In this document: positions 51,285 to 60,305 of the stretch, in pieces | How the letters are laid out: each line of letters starts with the position of its first letter | Numbering within the stretch: the first letter of the stretch is position 1 | Made by a program: the position numbers and the translations under genes | Origin: Salidesulfovibrio onnuriiensis | GTDB lineage: Bacteria > Desulfobacterota > Desulfovibrionia > Desulfovibrionales > Desulfovibrionaceae | DNA length: 64,000 nucleotides | Direction: 5' to 3' | Assembly: GCF_008001235.1 (NCBI RefSeq) | Contig: NZ_CP040751.1 | Span: 3,599,501 to 3,663,500, forward strand | Notes under the pieces: model-generated | Seen by the model: the letters and a program-made list of their open reading frames with translations, nothing else | Databases searched by the model: none | Told to the model about the DNA's origin: nothing

Positions 51285-52151
51285 ATGTATACCCCCAGAA
51301 TACTCACGATCATATTGATTCTCTGTTTCTTTGCTACTCCGGTCTGCGCGGAGGAGGAAGCCAAGAACACCCTTTCCCTGAAAACCTCCTACATCGGCGA
51401 AGGCGACGTGGAAGACGACCAAGGCGGATTTTCGGTCTTCAAGGCCGGCGTGGAAGGACAATACTCGTTTCTGAGCGCAGGCTACGAACTTTCCCGCTAT
51501 TCCTGGAAAGACGAAGACAATCTGCCTTTCGCAAACGGCGACACGCCCTGGGAAAACCTGCACAGCCTCTGGCTCGGCGCGGACTACGGCGACCATATCA
51601 GCGGCAACTGGAGCTACTTCGTGCACGGCGGCGTCTCCTCGGCCTTTGAAAAGGAAATGAGCGATTCCTTCGGCGCCGTCCTGCTCGGCGGCATTGCCTA
51701 TGATCTTGGCGATGGGTGGGAAGTGCAGGCCGGGGTCGGCGGCCATACCCACAAAATCAAGAGTGGCCTGTTGCCGGTGCTGAACGTGAACTGGCACGGG
51801 GAATCCGACGAAGGGCTGAAGCGGTTCGTGGAACTCAGGTTCCTGGGAGTCGAGGCCGGGTACGAATTCACCAAAAGCCTCATGCTGCGCGCGGCAGTGG
51901 ACAGCTCTGGCGACACCTACCGCTTGGCCGACGACAGCGACGTGCGTGAAAAGGGCTATGCGGACATCAGCGACATGAACGCCGGGCTGTACCTGGACTG
52001 GCAGCCCATCGGCGACCTCATGTTCACCTTTGGCGCGGAATACCGCTTCGACCGCTCCATCACCATCTACGACGACAACGGCGACAAGCTCGAAAAATAC
52101 GACGTGGACTCGGCTCCTGCCGCCACCGTCTCCGTAAACTGGCTGTTCTAG
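51285..52151 (+). CDS. outer-membrane beta-barrel protein
   Basis: 288 aa with a signal peptide (MYTPRILTIILILCFFATPVCA). The mature part alternates amphipathic strands and acidic turns (LSLKTSYIGEGDVEDDQG, FKAGVEGQYSFLSAGYELSRYSW, WLGADYGDHISGNWSYFVHGG, AYDLGDGWEVQAGVGGH) and ends in Phe after SVNWLF, the usual BAM signal. Length and turn pattern fit a 12- to 14-strand barrel. CCGAAGGAG precedes the ATG. It stands alone with a terminator behind. Cargo unknown. Confidence 0.85.
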   Translation: MYTPRILTIILILCFFATPVCAEEEAKNTLSLKTSYIGEGDVEDDQGGFSVFKAGVEGQYSFLSAGYELSRYSWKDEDNLPFANGDTPWENLHSLWLGADYGDHISGNWSYFVHGGVSSAFEKEMSDSFGAVLLGGIAYDLGDGWEVQAGVGGHTHKIKSGLLPVLNVNWHGESDEGLKRFVELRFLGVEAGYEFTKSLMLRAAVDSSGDTYRLADDSDVREKGYADISDMNAGLYLDWQPIGDLMFTFGAEYRFDRSITIYDDNGDKLEKYDVDSAPAATVSVNWLF

Positions 52152-52174
52152 ACAATATCATCCCCAACCCCTCG

Positions 52175-52214
52175 AACCGGCCCGGACCGCATCCTGCGGC
52201 GAGGGCCGGTTTCC
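52175..52214 (+). terminator. terminator of the outer-membrane protein gene
   Basis: AACCGGCCC pairs with GGGCCGGTT across a loop that holds a second short stem (CCGCA..TGCGG), then TTCCC. Confidence 0.65.
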
Positions 52215-52287
52215 CATTGGCCATTCTGGACGCTTTTCCAGAGGGTGTGCTATGCTGCAAGGCACAACTCCACCACGAGGTAACGCC

Positions 52288-53421
52288 ATGGTCATGCCCG
52301 GCTACGTCATCATGCAGAACATTCTGGAAAGCATTCCCACCGGAATCCTGGTCATCCAGCCCGGCGGCAAGATCGCGGCCACCAACCAGGCCGTGGAAAA
52401 GATCCTCAACATCAGCGAAGAGGACATCATGGGCAAGTCCTGGGCCGAGTTGTTCATCGAGGACAGCGACAACCCGGAGTTCGCGGACATCGTGGTGGAG
52501 GCCGTGCAGCTCCAGGCCGTGGGCCTGCACCGCAGCATCCCCTACACGTGCCCGGATGGCGGAAAACTGCAGCTTTCCGTGACCACGTCCTACCTCAAGG
52601 AAGAGGGCGAGGCCTTCGGGGTGGTTCTGGTGATCACCGACGACACGGAAAAGCACCAGTTCCTGACCCGCGACAACCGGCACCTGCGGGAAATCAAACG
52701 GCTCCAGGACGAGCGCGTGCAGGGCCTCAACAAGCTGGCCATGGCCGTCGCCCACCAGATCCGCAATCCGCTCATGACCATCGGCGGCTTCGGCAACCTG
52801 CTCCTGCGCGAGCTGGGAGAAAACGAGCACTATGCCAGCCAGCTGACCACCATCATCGAGGAAGCAAAAAAAATGGAGGGCATCGTGGGCGCGGTGCGCG
52901 ACTACACCTCCCTGCGCGCGGCCAACCGTTCCGAGGTGGCTTCCTGCGTCCTGCTCTCCGAGCTGGAGGACTACGCCCGCAAGCGCGCCGAGTCCGAAAA
53001 AAGGGAAGTGGACTGGGTCACGGCCTGCCCCCTGGTGGATTTCATCATCGACCACGAACTGTTCGTCATGGCCATGACCATACTCATCGACAACGCCTTC
53101 GACTTCAGCGAAGGCCCGGTGGTGCGGATCAAGGTCATGGTGGAGCCCGACGAGCACGAATGCCGCATCACCCTGAGCGACCGGGGCATGGGCATTGCCG
53201 AAAAGGACAAGCCCTACCTGTTCGACCCGTTCTACACCACCAAGCCGGACGCGGTGGGCATGGGCCTGGCCACGGCCAAGCGCATCATTGCCGAGCATGG
53301 CGGCACCCTGGACCTGAACACCCCGGAGGTGGGCGTGGAGGCCATCATCACCCTCGCGGAACAAAACCTGGGGCGCACGGACGGCCATGCGCTGATGCCG
53401 CCGGTCATCCCCCGGGAATAA
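52288..53421 (+). CDS. soluble PAS histidine kinase
   Basis: 377 aa, no membrane segment. PAS (MQNILESIPTGILVIQPGGKIAATN; about 8-120), a HisKA-like helix with KLAMAVAHQIRNPLMTIGGFGNLLL (phospho-acceptor His), HATPase_c with IDNAFDFSEGP, DRGMGIAEKD and VGMGLATAKRIIAEHGG. The acceptor block AHQIRNPLMTIGG is of the type common in sulfate reducers. ATG 52288 is preferred for GAGG 7 nt upstream. No regulator gene adjoins; the nearest receiver is at 56037. Confidence 0.9.
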   Translation: MVMPGYVIMQNILESIPTGILVIQPGGKIAATNQAVEKILNISEEDIMGKSWAELFIEDSDNPEFADIVVEAVQLQAVGLHRSIPYTCPDGGKLQLSVTTSYLKEEGEAFGVVLVITDDTEKHQFLTRDNRHLREIKRLQDERVQGLNKLAMAVAHQIRNPLMTIGGFGNLLLRELGENEHYASQLTTIIEEAKKMEGIVGAVRDYTSLRAANRSEVASCVLLSELEDYARKRAESEKREVDWVTACPLVDFIIDHELFVMAMTILIDNAFDFSEGPVVRIKVMVEPDEHECRITLSDRGMGIAEKDKPYLFDPFYTTKPDAVGMGLATAKRIIAEHGGTLDLNTPEVGVEAIITLAEQNLGRTDGHALMPPVIPRE

Positions 53422-53470
53422 TAACTCCCGCGCCATTGCAATGTGTTGCGGAGTCGGGCATTTGTTAAGA

Positions 53471-54256
53471 ATGAGAGAACTCTTCCGAGCCTGCGCCCCG
53501 TTCCTGTTGCTCGCCCTGCTGATTGTTCCGCAGGCGGCCGGGGCTGCCGAATTGACCATCTATTTTGAAAAAAATCAGTTTCCCAAGAACGACGCGGGCA
53601 ACTTCACCACCATTTTTCCGGAAACGGTCCGGGAACTGATCAAGCGGACAGGAACGGACGCCGAGATCATCGAAATCCCCTGGCAGCGGGGGTACGACCT
53701 GGGGCAGACCCAGGCCAACGCCGCCATTCTGCCCACCACCCGGACGCCCAAACGGGAAAAGCTCTTCCGCTGGCTGGGTCCGGTCAACCGCCTGCAATGG
53801 ATCTTCTACCAGAAACGGGGCCGGGGCCTGACCCTGCATTCCCTGGAGGACGCCAAGCGGGTCCCCGCCATAGGGACCTACGCCAAGGACGCCCGCGAAC
53901 AGTTCCTCAAGGACCGGGGATTCCGCAACCTGCAGTCCACCAATCACCAGTTGCTCAACGTCCGCAAGCTCATGGAAGGCCGCATCGACCTTATGGTGGG
54001 GGGCAACCTCGGCATCGAGTCGATCATGAACCTGGCCGGATACGACATGGACAGAATAGAACCGGTCCTGACCTTCAAGGAGGTGGACCTGTACATCGCC
54101 TTTTCCCCGTACACGGACAACGCCCTTTTCCAACGCTGGCAAAAGGCGTTCGAGAGTATGAAGCGGGACGGGACCTTCCAGGCGATGTACCGCCGCGACT
54201 ACCCCGGCCTGGAGCCGCCGCTCGCCCCCCTGCCCCAGGACGGGCCCGCCAACTAG
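53471..54256 (+). CDS. periplasmic solute-binding protein, family 3
   Basis: 261 aa with a signal peptide (MRELFRACAPFLLLALLIVP..GAA). Pattern: LTIYFEKNQFPKNDAGNFTTIFPETVRELIKRTG, IPWQRGYDLGQTQANAAILPTTRTPKREKLFRWLGPV, LMVGGNLGIESIMNLAGYD and a C-terminal FQAMYRRDYPG. This is the same general group as the protein at 44922. It follows the soluble kinase by 49 bp and may inform it indirectly, but the kinase is cytoplasmic. Overlaps the convergent HD gene by 4 bp. Confidence 0.87.
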   Translation: MRELFRACAPFLLLALLIVPQAAGAAELTIYFEKNQFPKNDAGNFTTIFPETVRELIKRTGTDAEIIEIPWQRGYDLGQTQANAAILPTTRTPKREKLFRWLGPVNRLQWIFYQKRGRGLTLHSLEDAKRVPAIGTYAKDAREQFLKDRGFRNLQSTNHQLLNVRKLMEGRIDLMVGGNLGIESIMNLAGYDMDRIEPVLTFKEVDLYIAFSPYTDNALFQRWQKAFESMKRDGTFQAMYRRDYPGLEPPLAPLPQDGPAN

Positions 54257-54852
54257 CTGTCGTCTTCGAGAATTCCGTCCCGCACGGCCCCTTCCAACAG
54301 TTCCAGCACCACGGGCCAGAGCTTGGGAGCACCCGTTTGAACCTGGCCCATGCGCACCAGCACCCGACTCTTGGGAATGCCGTAGCGGGGCCAGGTGCCG
54401 CCGTCGGTCCGGAGGTTCTGGCGCAGGACCTGGAAACGATCCAAGGCATTGGCGAATCCGGCCTCCGGGGTCTCGCAGGCCTCGAATTCGTCCCACAGGG
54501 CCCGCAGTTCCCGAGCCGCGTCCTCGGGCAGCAGACCGAAAATGCGGTCCGCGGCCGCCTGTTCGCGCTCGGCCTTGTCCTCGTAGCCCTTCACGTCGTA
54601 GCAGAAGGTATCCCCGGCATCGATCTCCACCACGTCATGGATGAGCATCATCTTCATGGCCCGGAACTGGTCGATTCCACGGGGGGCATATTCCTGCATG
54701 AACATGCACAACACGGCCATGTGCCAGGAATGCTCGGCGCTGTTCTCCTCGCGTGAGCCGTCCATGATCAGGTTCCTGCGGGAAACGCGCTTGAGGCCGT
54801 CCAGGGTGTCGGAAAATTCCATCATTCGTTGCAGCCGTTCATCAATGGCCAT
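54253..54852 (-). CDS. HD-domain hydrolase (YfbR/HDDC2-like 5'-nucleotidase)
   Basis: 199 aa. RNLIMDGSREENSAEHSWHMAVLCMFMQEY carries the first metal His pair, MKMMLIHDVVEIDAGDTFCYD the HD pair, and FANALDRFQVLRQNL the last Asp. This is the layout of HD-family 5'-deoxynucleotidases (YfbR, HDDC2), which remove phosphate from (deoxy)nucleoside monophosphates. Stand-alone gene; a hairpin lies just upstream. Confidence 0.87.
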   Translation of the reverse strand: MAIDERLQRMMEFSDTLDGLKRVSRRNLIMDGSREENSAEHSWHMAVLCMFMQEYAPRGIDQFRAMKMMLIHDVVEIDAGDTFCYDVKGYEDKAEREQAAADRIFGLLPEDAARELRALWDEFEACETPEAGFANALDRFQVLRQNLRTDGGTWPRYGIPKSRVLVRMGQVQTGAPKLWPVVLELLEGAVRDGILEDDS

Positions 54853-54903
54853 TGCAATCTCCTTGCGGGTCGGCGTTTGGAAACGCCCATGGTAGCGAAA
54901 AAG

Positions 54904-54933
54904 AAAAAGGCCGACCAGAAGGACGACCTTTTT
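54904..54933 (-). terminator. terminator behind the nitroreductase gene
   Basis: AAAAAGG..CG / CG..CCTTTTT hairpin between the HD gene and the minus-strand ferredoxin-nitroreductase gene; on the minus strand the T-tract follows the stem. Confidence 0.6.
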
Positions 54934-54960
54934 GAATCAATCATTTTTTAAATCAACATA

Positions 54961-55791
54961 TTACAAAGAGACACGATTAATGACGGCTGAACCTTGGCGC
55001 TGCACGGTGCGGTGGTATTTCACGGCGGGCTTGCCAAAGACCATCATGTAGCCCACCACGTGGTCCTCGGGAATGCCGATCCGGAGCAGCAGGTCCGGGG
55101 CAATAAGGCTGATGGCCCATTTGGCAAGCCCGTCCCAGAGCGTGCCCAGGCCCATGCTCTGGGCCAGCAGCTCGAAGTAGCTCAGCCCGATGAGGCAGTC
55201 CGCCTCGGGCGAGGGACCGTCCGCCGGGGTGGAGGCGATGAGAAAATGGGGCGCGCTTCGGAAGATGACGTCCACCCCCTTGTCCCGCCACAGCTCGGCG
55301 AACTGCTGGAACATGTCCATGCCCGGAGGGAGGTTATCCTCCTCCACTGCCTTGAAAATGGCGTTGTAGGTGGCTTCGCGGAGTTTATCCATGACCGCGG
55401 GGTCGTCCACCAGGGTGTAGGTCATGCTCAGGGTGTTCTTGCCCGTGGGCGCACTGGTGATCACGTCCATGAGCTTGTCCAGGGTGGCGGGGGCCACGGG
55501 ATCCTTCTTGTAACGACGCACCGAGCGACGGCCCTTCATGAGCCGCTCCATCTGGTCGCCGTCCGGCAGGTTCTCCAGGGACAGGCTGTCTTCCGGGTTC
55601 TTGCCCAGAATGGAAAGGGCGCCGGTGGGGCACACGGCCATGCAGTGCTGGCAGCGGATGCAGACGGATTCCTTGCCTTCCGCCACAACCGGGAAACCGG
55701 CCCCGTCGAACTTGAGCACCAGAATGGGGCAGTCGCTGATACATTCCCCGCAGGTGACGCATTTTTCCTGATCAACCTTGAACTCGAGCAT
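54961..55791 (-). CDS. nitroreductase fused to an N-terminal 2[4Fe-4S] ferredoxin domain
   Basis: 276 aa. The first ~60 residues hold two cluster motifs, CVTCGECISDCP and CIRCQHCMAVCP. A nitroreductase fold follows, with the FMN-binding start GRRSVRRYKKDPV, TSAPTGKN, and the FMN phosphate region GLGTLWDGLAKWA. Such fusions move electrons from the ferredoxin domain to FMN and on to an unknown acceptor; they are common in anaerobes. Single gene; AGGAG-like AGAAAGAGATG leads the start. Confidence 0.9.
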   Translation of the reverse strand: MLEFKVDQEKCVTCGECISDCPILVLKFDGAGFPVVAEGKESVCIRCQHCMAVCPTGALSILGKNPEDSLSLENLPDGDQMERLMKGRRSVRRYKKDPVAPATLDKLMDVITSAPTGKNTLSMTYTLVDDPAVMDKLREATYNAIFKAVEEDNLPPGMDMFQQFAELWRDKGVDVIFRSAPHFLIASTPADGPSPEADCLIGLSYFELLAQSMGLGTLWDGLAKWAISLIAPDLLLRIGIPEDHVVGYMMVFGKPAVKYHRTVQRQGSAVINRVSL

Positions 55792-55907
55792 CTCTTTCTC
55801 CTGATAGCTTTGTTTTCGCTTGCGCAGGAACCCAATAGCACGTTCCGGAAAAAAGAAAAGCAGGCACCTTGGGGTAACCCAGTCAGAATGGAAAATGCAT
55901 CATACCT

Positions 55908-56037
55908 GCTGGCTGCTCAGAATGGTGCGAGTGCAAGGCGCGAAAAAAGGATCAAAGCCGACGCGTACTCTTATAGTACGCGAGGATTTGATCCTTTTTG
56001 ATAAAACGCGGCAATCGTACCGTTATGGGCAGCCAGC
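55908..56037. repeat. 130-bp interrupted inverted repeat (REP/MITE-like), with strong inner hairpin
   Basis: Outer arms GCTGGCTGC (55908-55916) and GCAGCCAGC (56029-56037). Inner arms AAAAAGGATCAAA (55944-55956) and TTTGATCCTTTTT (55987-55999), and a core GCGTACT (55963-55969) / AGTACGC (55975-55981). The inner part has an A-tract before and a T-tract after, so it can also terminate in both directions. It ends within the stop codon of the receiver gene. The GCCGACGCGTACT core is of a type scattered through many proteobacterial genomes. Confidence 0.75.
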
Positions 56038-56468
56038 TAGATCATCTTGCCGGTGATCTCCTTCATATGCGCCTGCATGATCTTTTCCTCATGCACGGCC
56101 TTCTTGTCCTTGGCGGCCCGAACCAGCTCCACCAGCCTCTCGATGTCGCAGGGCTTGAGCAGGTAATCGAAGGCCCCCTGCTTCATGCCGTCGATGGCGG
56201 TTTCAATGGTGCCGTGCCCGGTGAGCATGATGACCTCAACCAGCGGGAAATCCCCACGGATGGCGCGCAGCACCTCCAGGCCGTCCATGCCCGGCATCTT
56301 CACGTCCAGGATGACCACGTCGACCGCGCTGTTTCCGCGCAGGATATCCAGGGCGGCGGGACCGCTCTCGGCCGTGGAGACCTCCAGGTCGCGGGAGCCG
56401 AGACGCTTCTCCATGATTTCCAGAAAACTCTTTTCATCGTCGACCAGAAGAACGTTGGCGAAACTCAT
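56037..56468 (-). CDS. single-domain response regulator
   Basis: 143 aa: receiver with LLVDDEKSF, Asp in VVILDVKMPGMDG, TGHGT, Lys in LLKPCD, plus a ~20-residue basic helix (DKKAVHEEKIMQAHMKEITGKMI). The receiver is most like those of NtrC-type proteins but the AAA+ domain is absent. Stand-alone; the soluble PAS kinase at 52288 is a possible partner. The GAGGTAATATG context gives a fair ribosome site. Confidence 0.9.
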   Translation of the reverse strand: MSFANVLLVDDEKSFLEIMEKRLGSRDLEVSTAESGPAALDILRGNSAVDVVILDVKMPGMDGLEVLRAIRGDFPLVEVIMLTGHGTIETAIDGMKQGAFDYLLKPCDIERLVELVRAAKDKKAVHEEKIMQAHMKEITGKMI

Positions 56469-56646
56469 ATTACCTCCAGAGTCATCGTTGTTCCGTTCCT
56501 TGGGTGGCGTGAAATAGAACCCTCAACCCGTTTCACTCACCCCCACTCATACCGTCACCACGAGGGAACGCTTTGGCAAGAGTACCCTCACTCTACTTAC
56601 TTCCAGCGAAAATGGACAAACATTTCCGCGACTATGCATATTCAGC

Positions 56647-56687
56647 AAAAAGGCCGGCCCGCCCCTAGGAGGCAAAAACCGGCCAAT
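56647..56687 (-). terminator. terminator of the SLC13/beta-helix operon
   Basis: On the minus strand GGCCGG..., loop, ...CCGGCC then TTTTTGC. It lies 28 bp behind the beta-helix gene. The rest of 56469-56714 shows nothing recognisable. Confidence 0.75.
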
Positions 56688-56714
56688 ATCAAAACAAACG
56701 TCGCTCCGCCTCTC

Positions 56715-58148
56715 CTAGGGAATGAGCGGTTCAATGCGAATGGTCGGACACAGCCCCTTGAGGTCGCCGCCCATGTAGGACTGAACCGTGTTGTACCCCA
56801 GATCCTGGGTCTTCTGGGCATGCCCGGCGGTATCCGGGTCGCTGGCGTCGAAGAAGGCGCCGTTCTCCTCCAGGATGTGTTCGATGCGGTGGACAAAGCC
56901 CTCCACGAATGCGGCCAGGTCTCCCTCGGCGCGCAGCCCGCCCTGGTCGAGCCGGTTCAGGCCCTTGAGATCCTCCAGCAGGATGGTGTTGGTGGCCACG
57001 TCTGCCTGGGTGCGGATGAGCCCCCAGACCAGGGAGCCGTTCGGCACGGAGATGGGCTCTTCCGCGTCGATGATGGTGTGCGGCATGATCACGCAGTGCT
57101 TGCCGATGGCCACGCGGGCTTCTTCGGTGCCGTGGATGAAAGAGTTGAACCCGGTGAAGGTGCGCCGGCCCAGGTCGGTGTTGATGACCTTGCCGCCGTG
57201 GGCGGTCACGTTCATGCCCTCGAAGGTGGAATTAATGATGTAACAGTTTTCCTGGGCGTTGGATCCGTCACCCAGGCGGGAATTCTCCACGTAGGCCCGC
57301 TGGCAGACCATGACGTTGTGGCCGATGGCGCAATCGCCCCTGATGAGCGAATAATGGCCCACGAAGGAGGTGTCCGGGAAATCCACGGGAATCTCGGGCT
57401 GGGCCGCGTTGTACACGGGCTCGAAATCGGTCTTGCGCGATTCGCAGAATTCCATGAACACGCCCGAGGGACGGCAATTCTCGTCAAGCCGGATGTACTT
57501 TTCAAGCACGTCCCTGTCATACTGGTACTGCAGCTTGAACTGCCCGGTCTTTTCGATGCGGACGCTTCCGGGTTCGACAACCTCGCCGCGCAGGTCGTCG
57601 GCCTGCACATAGGCGTAGGCCCCGACCTTACAGTTGTGGCAGGTGGAAAAATCCACGGTGGCGAAAGGCTCGATGAGACAGCCTTCCACGGAGGTGCCGT
57701 GAATGTTGGCGTAATGCAGGGCCACCGTGTTCAGAATCTTGAATATCTCCACGTTTTCGGCGTCGTGGGAATTGTTGTGCACCAGGGTCTTCATGAGAAA
57801 GCTGTGGCGGATGGAAATCCGCTCGTCCTGAAAGAGCCGGAGCTTGCTGCCGTCGATCTCCACCACGGTGCCCTTGGGTTTGAGCTCGTCGCCGCGGATA
57901 TCACATTTGTAGACGATGGAAAGCTCCACCTCGGTCTTGCCAAGGAAATAGGTGCCGGCCAGACTGGAATGCTTGAAGTTGAATGAAAGCGGATGCTGAT
58001 GCGTCAATGCGTAGAAGGCATAATACAGGGCATGGCTGTCCAGCGGAATCTGGTCGGCCACGTACCGGGAAATGTCCGTACCGGGCGCGTGCAGGTTGGC
58101 GCTCACCCTTTGTACGACATGGTCGATGAGATTGTTCAACTCTTTCAT
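56715..58148 (-). CDS. left-handed beta-helix protein of unknown function
   Basis: 477 aa, soluble. The middle half has the hexapeptide rhythm of left-handed beta-helices (SSLAGTYFLGKTEVELSIVYKC, GTSVEGCLIEPFATVDFSTCHNCKVGAYAYVQADDL, DTSFVGHYSLIRGDCAIGHNVMVCQ, LGDGSNAQENCYIINSTFEGMNVTAHGG, RVAIGKHCVIMPHTIID). Such folds are found in acyl- and nucleotidyl-transferases. A conserved block NSHDAENVEIFKILNTVALHYANIHG is not typical of sugar-phosphate enzymes. It follows the SLC13 gene in the same operon; comparable pairs occur in sulfate reducers. No function is proposed. Confidence 0.75.
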   Translation of the reverse strand: MKELNNLIDHVVQRVSANLHAPGTDISRYVADQIPLDSHALYYAFYALTHQHPLSFNFKHSSLAGTYFLGKTEVELSIVYKCDIRGDELKPKGTVVEIDGSKLRLFQDERISIRHSFLMKTLVHNNSHDAENVEIFKILNTVALHYANIHGTSVEGCLIEPFATVDFSTCHNCKVGAYAYVQADDLRGEVVEPGSVRIEKTGQFKLQYQYDRDVLEKYIRLDENCRPSGVFMEFCESRKTDFEPVYNAAQPEIPVDFPDTSFVGHYSLIRGDCAIGHNVMVCQRAYVENSRLGDGSNAQENCYIINSTFEGMNVTAHGGKVINTDLGRRTFTGFNSFIHGTEEARVAIGKHCVIMPHTIIDAEEPISVPNGSLVWGLIRTQADVATNTILLEDLKGLNRLDQGGLRAEGDLAAFVEGFVHRIEHILEENGAFFDASDPDTAGHAQKTQDLGYNTVQSYMGGDLKGLCPTIRIEPLIP

Positions 58149-58180
58149 TTCAGTCGGGTCCTCTTGCTTGGGGGTGTAAT

Positions 58181-58208
58181 GCCGGGGGCGGGTCCAAGCG
58201 CCCCCGGC
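58181..58208 (-). other. intercistronic hairpin between SLC13 and beta-helix genes
   Basis: GCCGGGGGCG (58181-58190) pairs perfectly with CGCCCCCGGC (58199-58208). No T-run on the minus-strand side (it continues CATTACACC), so it may stabilise the transcript ends and lower the downstream dose. Confidence 0.6.
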
Positions 58209-58228
58209 AAACGACAGGACACTAGTTG

Positions 58229-59698
58229 CTAGCCTCCAGTGGGCAGCGTGATGGGCATGCCCATGAGCGGCCAGATAACCAGGCAGGCAATGCCGGTGAT
58301 GACCATCAGCATGATGCTGGCGGGAACACCGTAGGCAAAGAATTCACCAGGGGTGAACTGCCCGGAATCGTAGGCGATTGCGTTGGGTGCGGCACCCACC
58401 AGCAGCAGGAACGGCATACCGGCGACCACCAGGGCGGAGTACAGGATGACGTCCGGAGCCACGCCGAGGTAGGGCGCGATGACCAGGGCCACCGGCAACG
58501 AGATGGCGATGGCCGCCACGTTCATGATGAAGTTGGTCATGATCATGACGAAGAAGGCGATGCTCATGACGAAGATGAACCAGTTGGCGTCCTGGAACAT
58601 GACCAGCCAGTTCACGGCCATCCACTTGGCCGCGCCGGTCTGCCAGAGACAGAAGCCGATGGACATGGCACCCGCGAAGAGCAGGATGATGTTCCAGGGG
58701 ATATCTTCGAGGTCCTTGAGGTCAAGAATCTTGAACACGAAGAAGAGCACGGAGGAAACCAGGATGATGGCGGTCTTGTTCAGCATCTTGAGCTCGGGCA
58801 CGAAGGCGCGCGCGCTCATGACCGCGATGACTCCGAGGACCAGGATGGCGGCCAGGATTTCCTGGCGGGTGATGGGGCCCATCCTGGAGTTCAGTTCCCG
58901 CGCCTTTTCACGCAGGCCGGGAATGACGGCCTTTTCCGGCTTCAGGAAGATCATGAAGAAGCCCCAGAGCGCGAAGACCATGAGCCAGCCGATGGGGAAC
59001 ATGTACCAGGTCAGCTCGAAGAAGCCCACGTCGCGGTTCACGATCTCGTTGAAGAAACCGAGAGCCACGGCGCCGCGGGCCGCACCCAGCAGGGTGACGA
59101 TGGAACCGGCCCCGGCCACGTAGGCCATGCCGATGAACAGGCCCTTGCCGAACTTGGTGGGCTTGTTGCCCTCGCCGTACAGGCTGTAGATGGCCAGCAG
59201 CAGCGGGTAGATGGTGGCCGCCACCGCAGTGTGTGCCATGATGTGGGTCAGCAGCGCGGTGACCACGAAGACCCCGAGGTAGATCATGCTCGTCCGCTCG
59301 CCCACGATGTCCAGCATCTTGTAGGCAAGGCGCTTGGTCAGGCCGGTCTTGGTGAAGACCAGGCCGATCATGATGGACGCGAAGATGAACAGAACCGACG
59401 GGTCCATGAAGTCCCTGAAGGCCACGTCGGCCGGGCGCACGAAGAACAGGGCCTGCATGATGCCGATGAGCAGGGAGGTCACGCCGATGGGCACGACCTC
59501 GAAGACCCACCATGTGCCGGCCAACAGGAAGATGGCGATGGCTCCCTTGGCCTCCTTGGTCAATTCGAAATGCTTGCCCAGGGGGTCCACCGCATCGGGC
59601 CAGGCCGGGCAATAATACACGAGAACGAACAGGGCGATGCCCGTGAACATGAAGACGAGGCGTTTCCAGTCGAACGACGGGGCTTGCGCAGTACTCAT
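58229..59698 (-). CDS. SLC13-family (DASS) sodium/anion symporter
   Basis: 489 aa with about 12 membrane segments. Family marks: MEVIPIGVTSLL-like VFEVVPIGVTSLLIGIMQALFF, FASIMIGLVFTKTGLTKRLAYKML, ALLTHIMAHTAVAATIYPLL and the late FIMNVAAIAISLPVALVIAPYLG with the C-terminal SNT-like substrate/Na+ region GMPFLLLVGAAPNAIAYDSGQF. Carriers of this group import sulfate, dicarboxylates or similar anions with Na+. In this setting sulfate or a C4-dicarboxylate are both plausible. Followed by the beta-helix gene and preceded by the CBS gene. Confidence 0.92.
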   Translation of the reverse strand: MSTAQAPSFDWKRLVFMFTGIALFVLVYYCPAWPDAVDPLGKHFELTKEAKGAIAIFLLAGTWWVFEVVPIGVTSLLIGIMQALFFVRPADVAFRDFMDPSVLFIFASIMIGLVFTKTGLTKRLAYKMLDIVGERTSMIYLGVFVVTALLTHIMAHTAVAATIYPLLLAIYSLYGEGNKPTKFGKGLFIGMAYVAGAGSIVTLLGAARGAVALGFFNEIVNRDVGFFELTWYMFPIGWLMVFALWGFFMIFLKPEKAVIPGLREKARELNSRMGPITRQEILAAILVLGVIAVMSARAFVPELKMLNKTAIILVSSVLFFVFKILDLKDLEDIPWNIILLFAGAMSIGFCLWQTGAAKWMAVNWLVMFQDANWFIFVMSIAFFVMIMTNFIMNVAAIAISLPVALVIAPYLGVAPDVILYSALVVAGMPFLLLVGAAPNAIAYDSGQFTPGEFFAYGVPASIMLMVITGIACLVIWPLMGMPITLPTGG

Positions 59699-59722
59699 TG
59701 TTCCACTCCTCCTTCCGGAAAA

Positions 59723-60262
59723 TTAGAGAGCGCAGGCCAGCATCTGGCCGCGCACGACTTCAAAGATATCACTGAGCCTCAGCACGCCGGTGACCCTGCC
59801 GCCACCCCTGACGATAATGGGCTGCTCCGCGCCGAAGATGTACTTGTGGATGGCCAGACCGAGTTCGTCCTCCTCGTCCACGGTCTCGTCCGCATCGGGA
59901 ATGTGCATGGCGTCGCCCACCTTGAGGGACACGGCCTTTTCGCACAGGCCCTCAAGGGAATCGTGCCACAGGCCGAAGCGCTTGAAGACTTCGAGCACGT
60001 AGTCGCCGGTGAGCACGGCATCCTCTTCCACATGGGAGATCTTGGCGTAATTGGGCTCCAGGGAGCGGATGATGTCCACCATGGTCACCAGCCCGGCGAA
60101 CTCGCCCTCCACGTCGAGCACCACCACGTCCCTGTGGGCGTGACATTTGTCGCTTTTGCCCTTGAAATCCTCATCAAGGGCCTCGAAGACGTCCCGCAAC
60201 GTGGAGTCCAAGTCCACGGTCACATATTGTGATATCGGGATCATCACCTCTTTGACCTTCAT
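59723..60262 (-). CDS. two-CBS-domain regulatory protein
   Basis: 179 aa. The first CBS (MKVKEVMIPISQYVTVDLDSTLRDVFEAL..DVVVLDVEGEFAGLVTMVDIIRSL) and a second (LKVGDAMHIPDADETVDEEDELGLAIHKYIFG..IIVRGGGRVTGVLRLSDIFEVV) form a Bateman pair that should bind an adenosyl ligand. ATG 60262 has AGGAAGG 8 nt upstream. Only 24 bp separate it from the SLC13 gene, so it probably reports energy state to the carrier or to its operon. Confidence 0.9.
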   Translation of the reverse strand: MKVKEVMIPISQYVTVDLDSTLRDVFEALDEDFKGKSDKCHAHRDVVVLDVEGEFAGLVTMVDIIRSLEPNYAKISHVEEDAVLTGDYVLEVFKRFGLWHDSLEGLCEKAVSLKVGDAMHIPDADETVDEEDELGLAIHKYIFGAEQPIIVRGGGRVTGVLRLSDIFEVVRGQMLACAL

Positions 60263-60305
60263 AGAAAAAACCTTCCTGCTGATCGTTTGGCGCCGCCGGA
60301 GCCCG

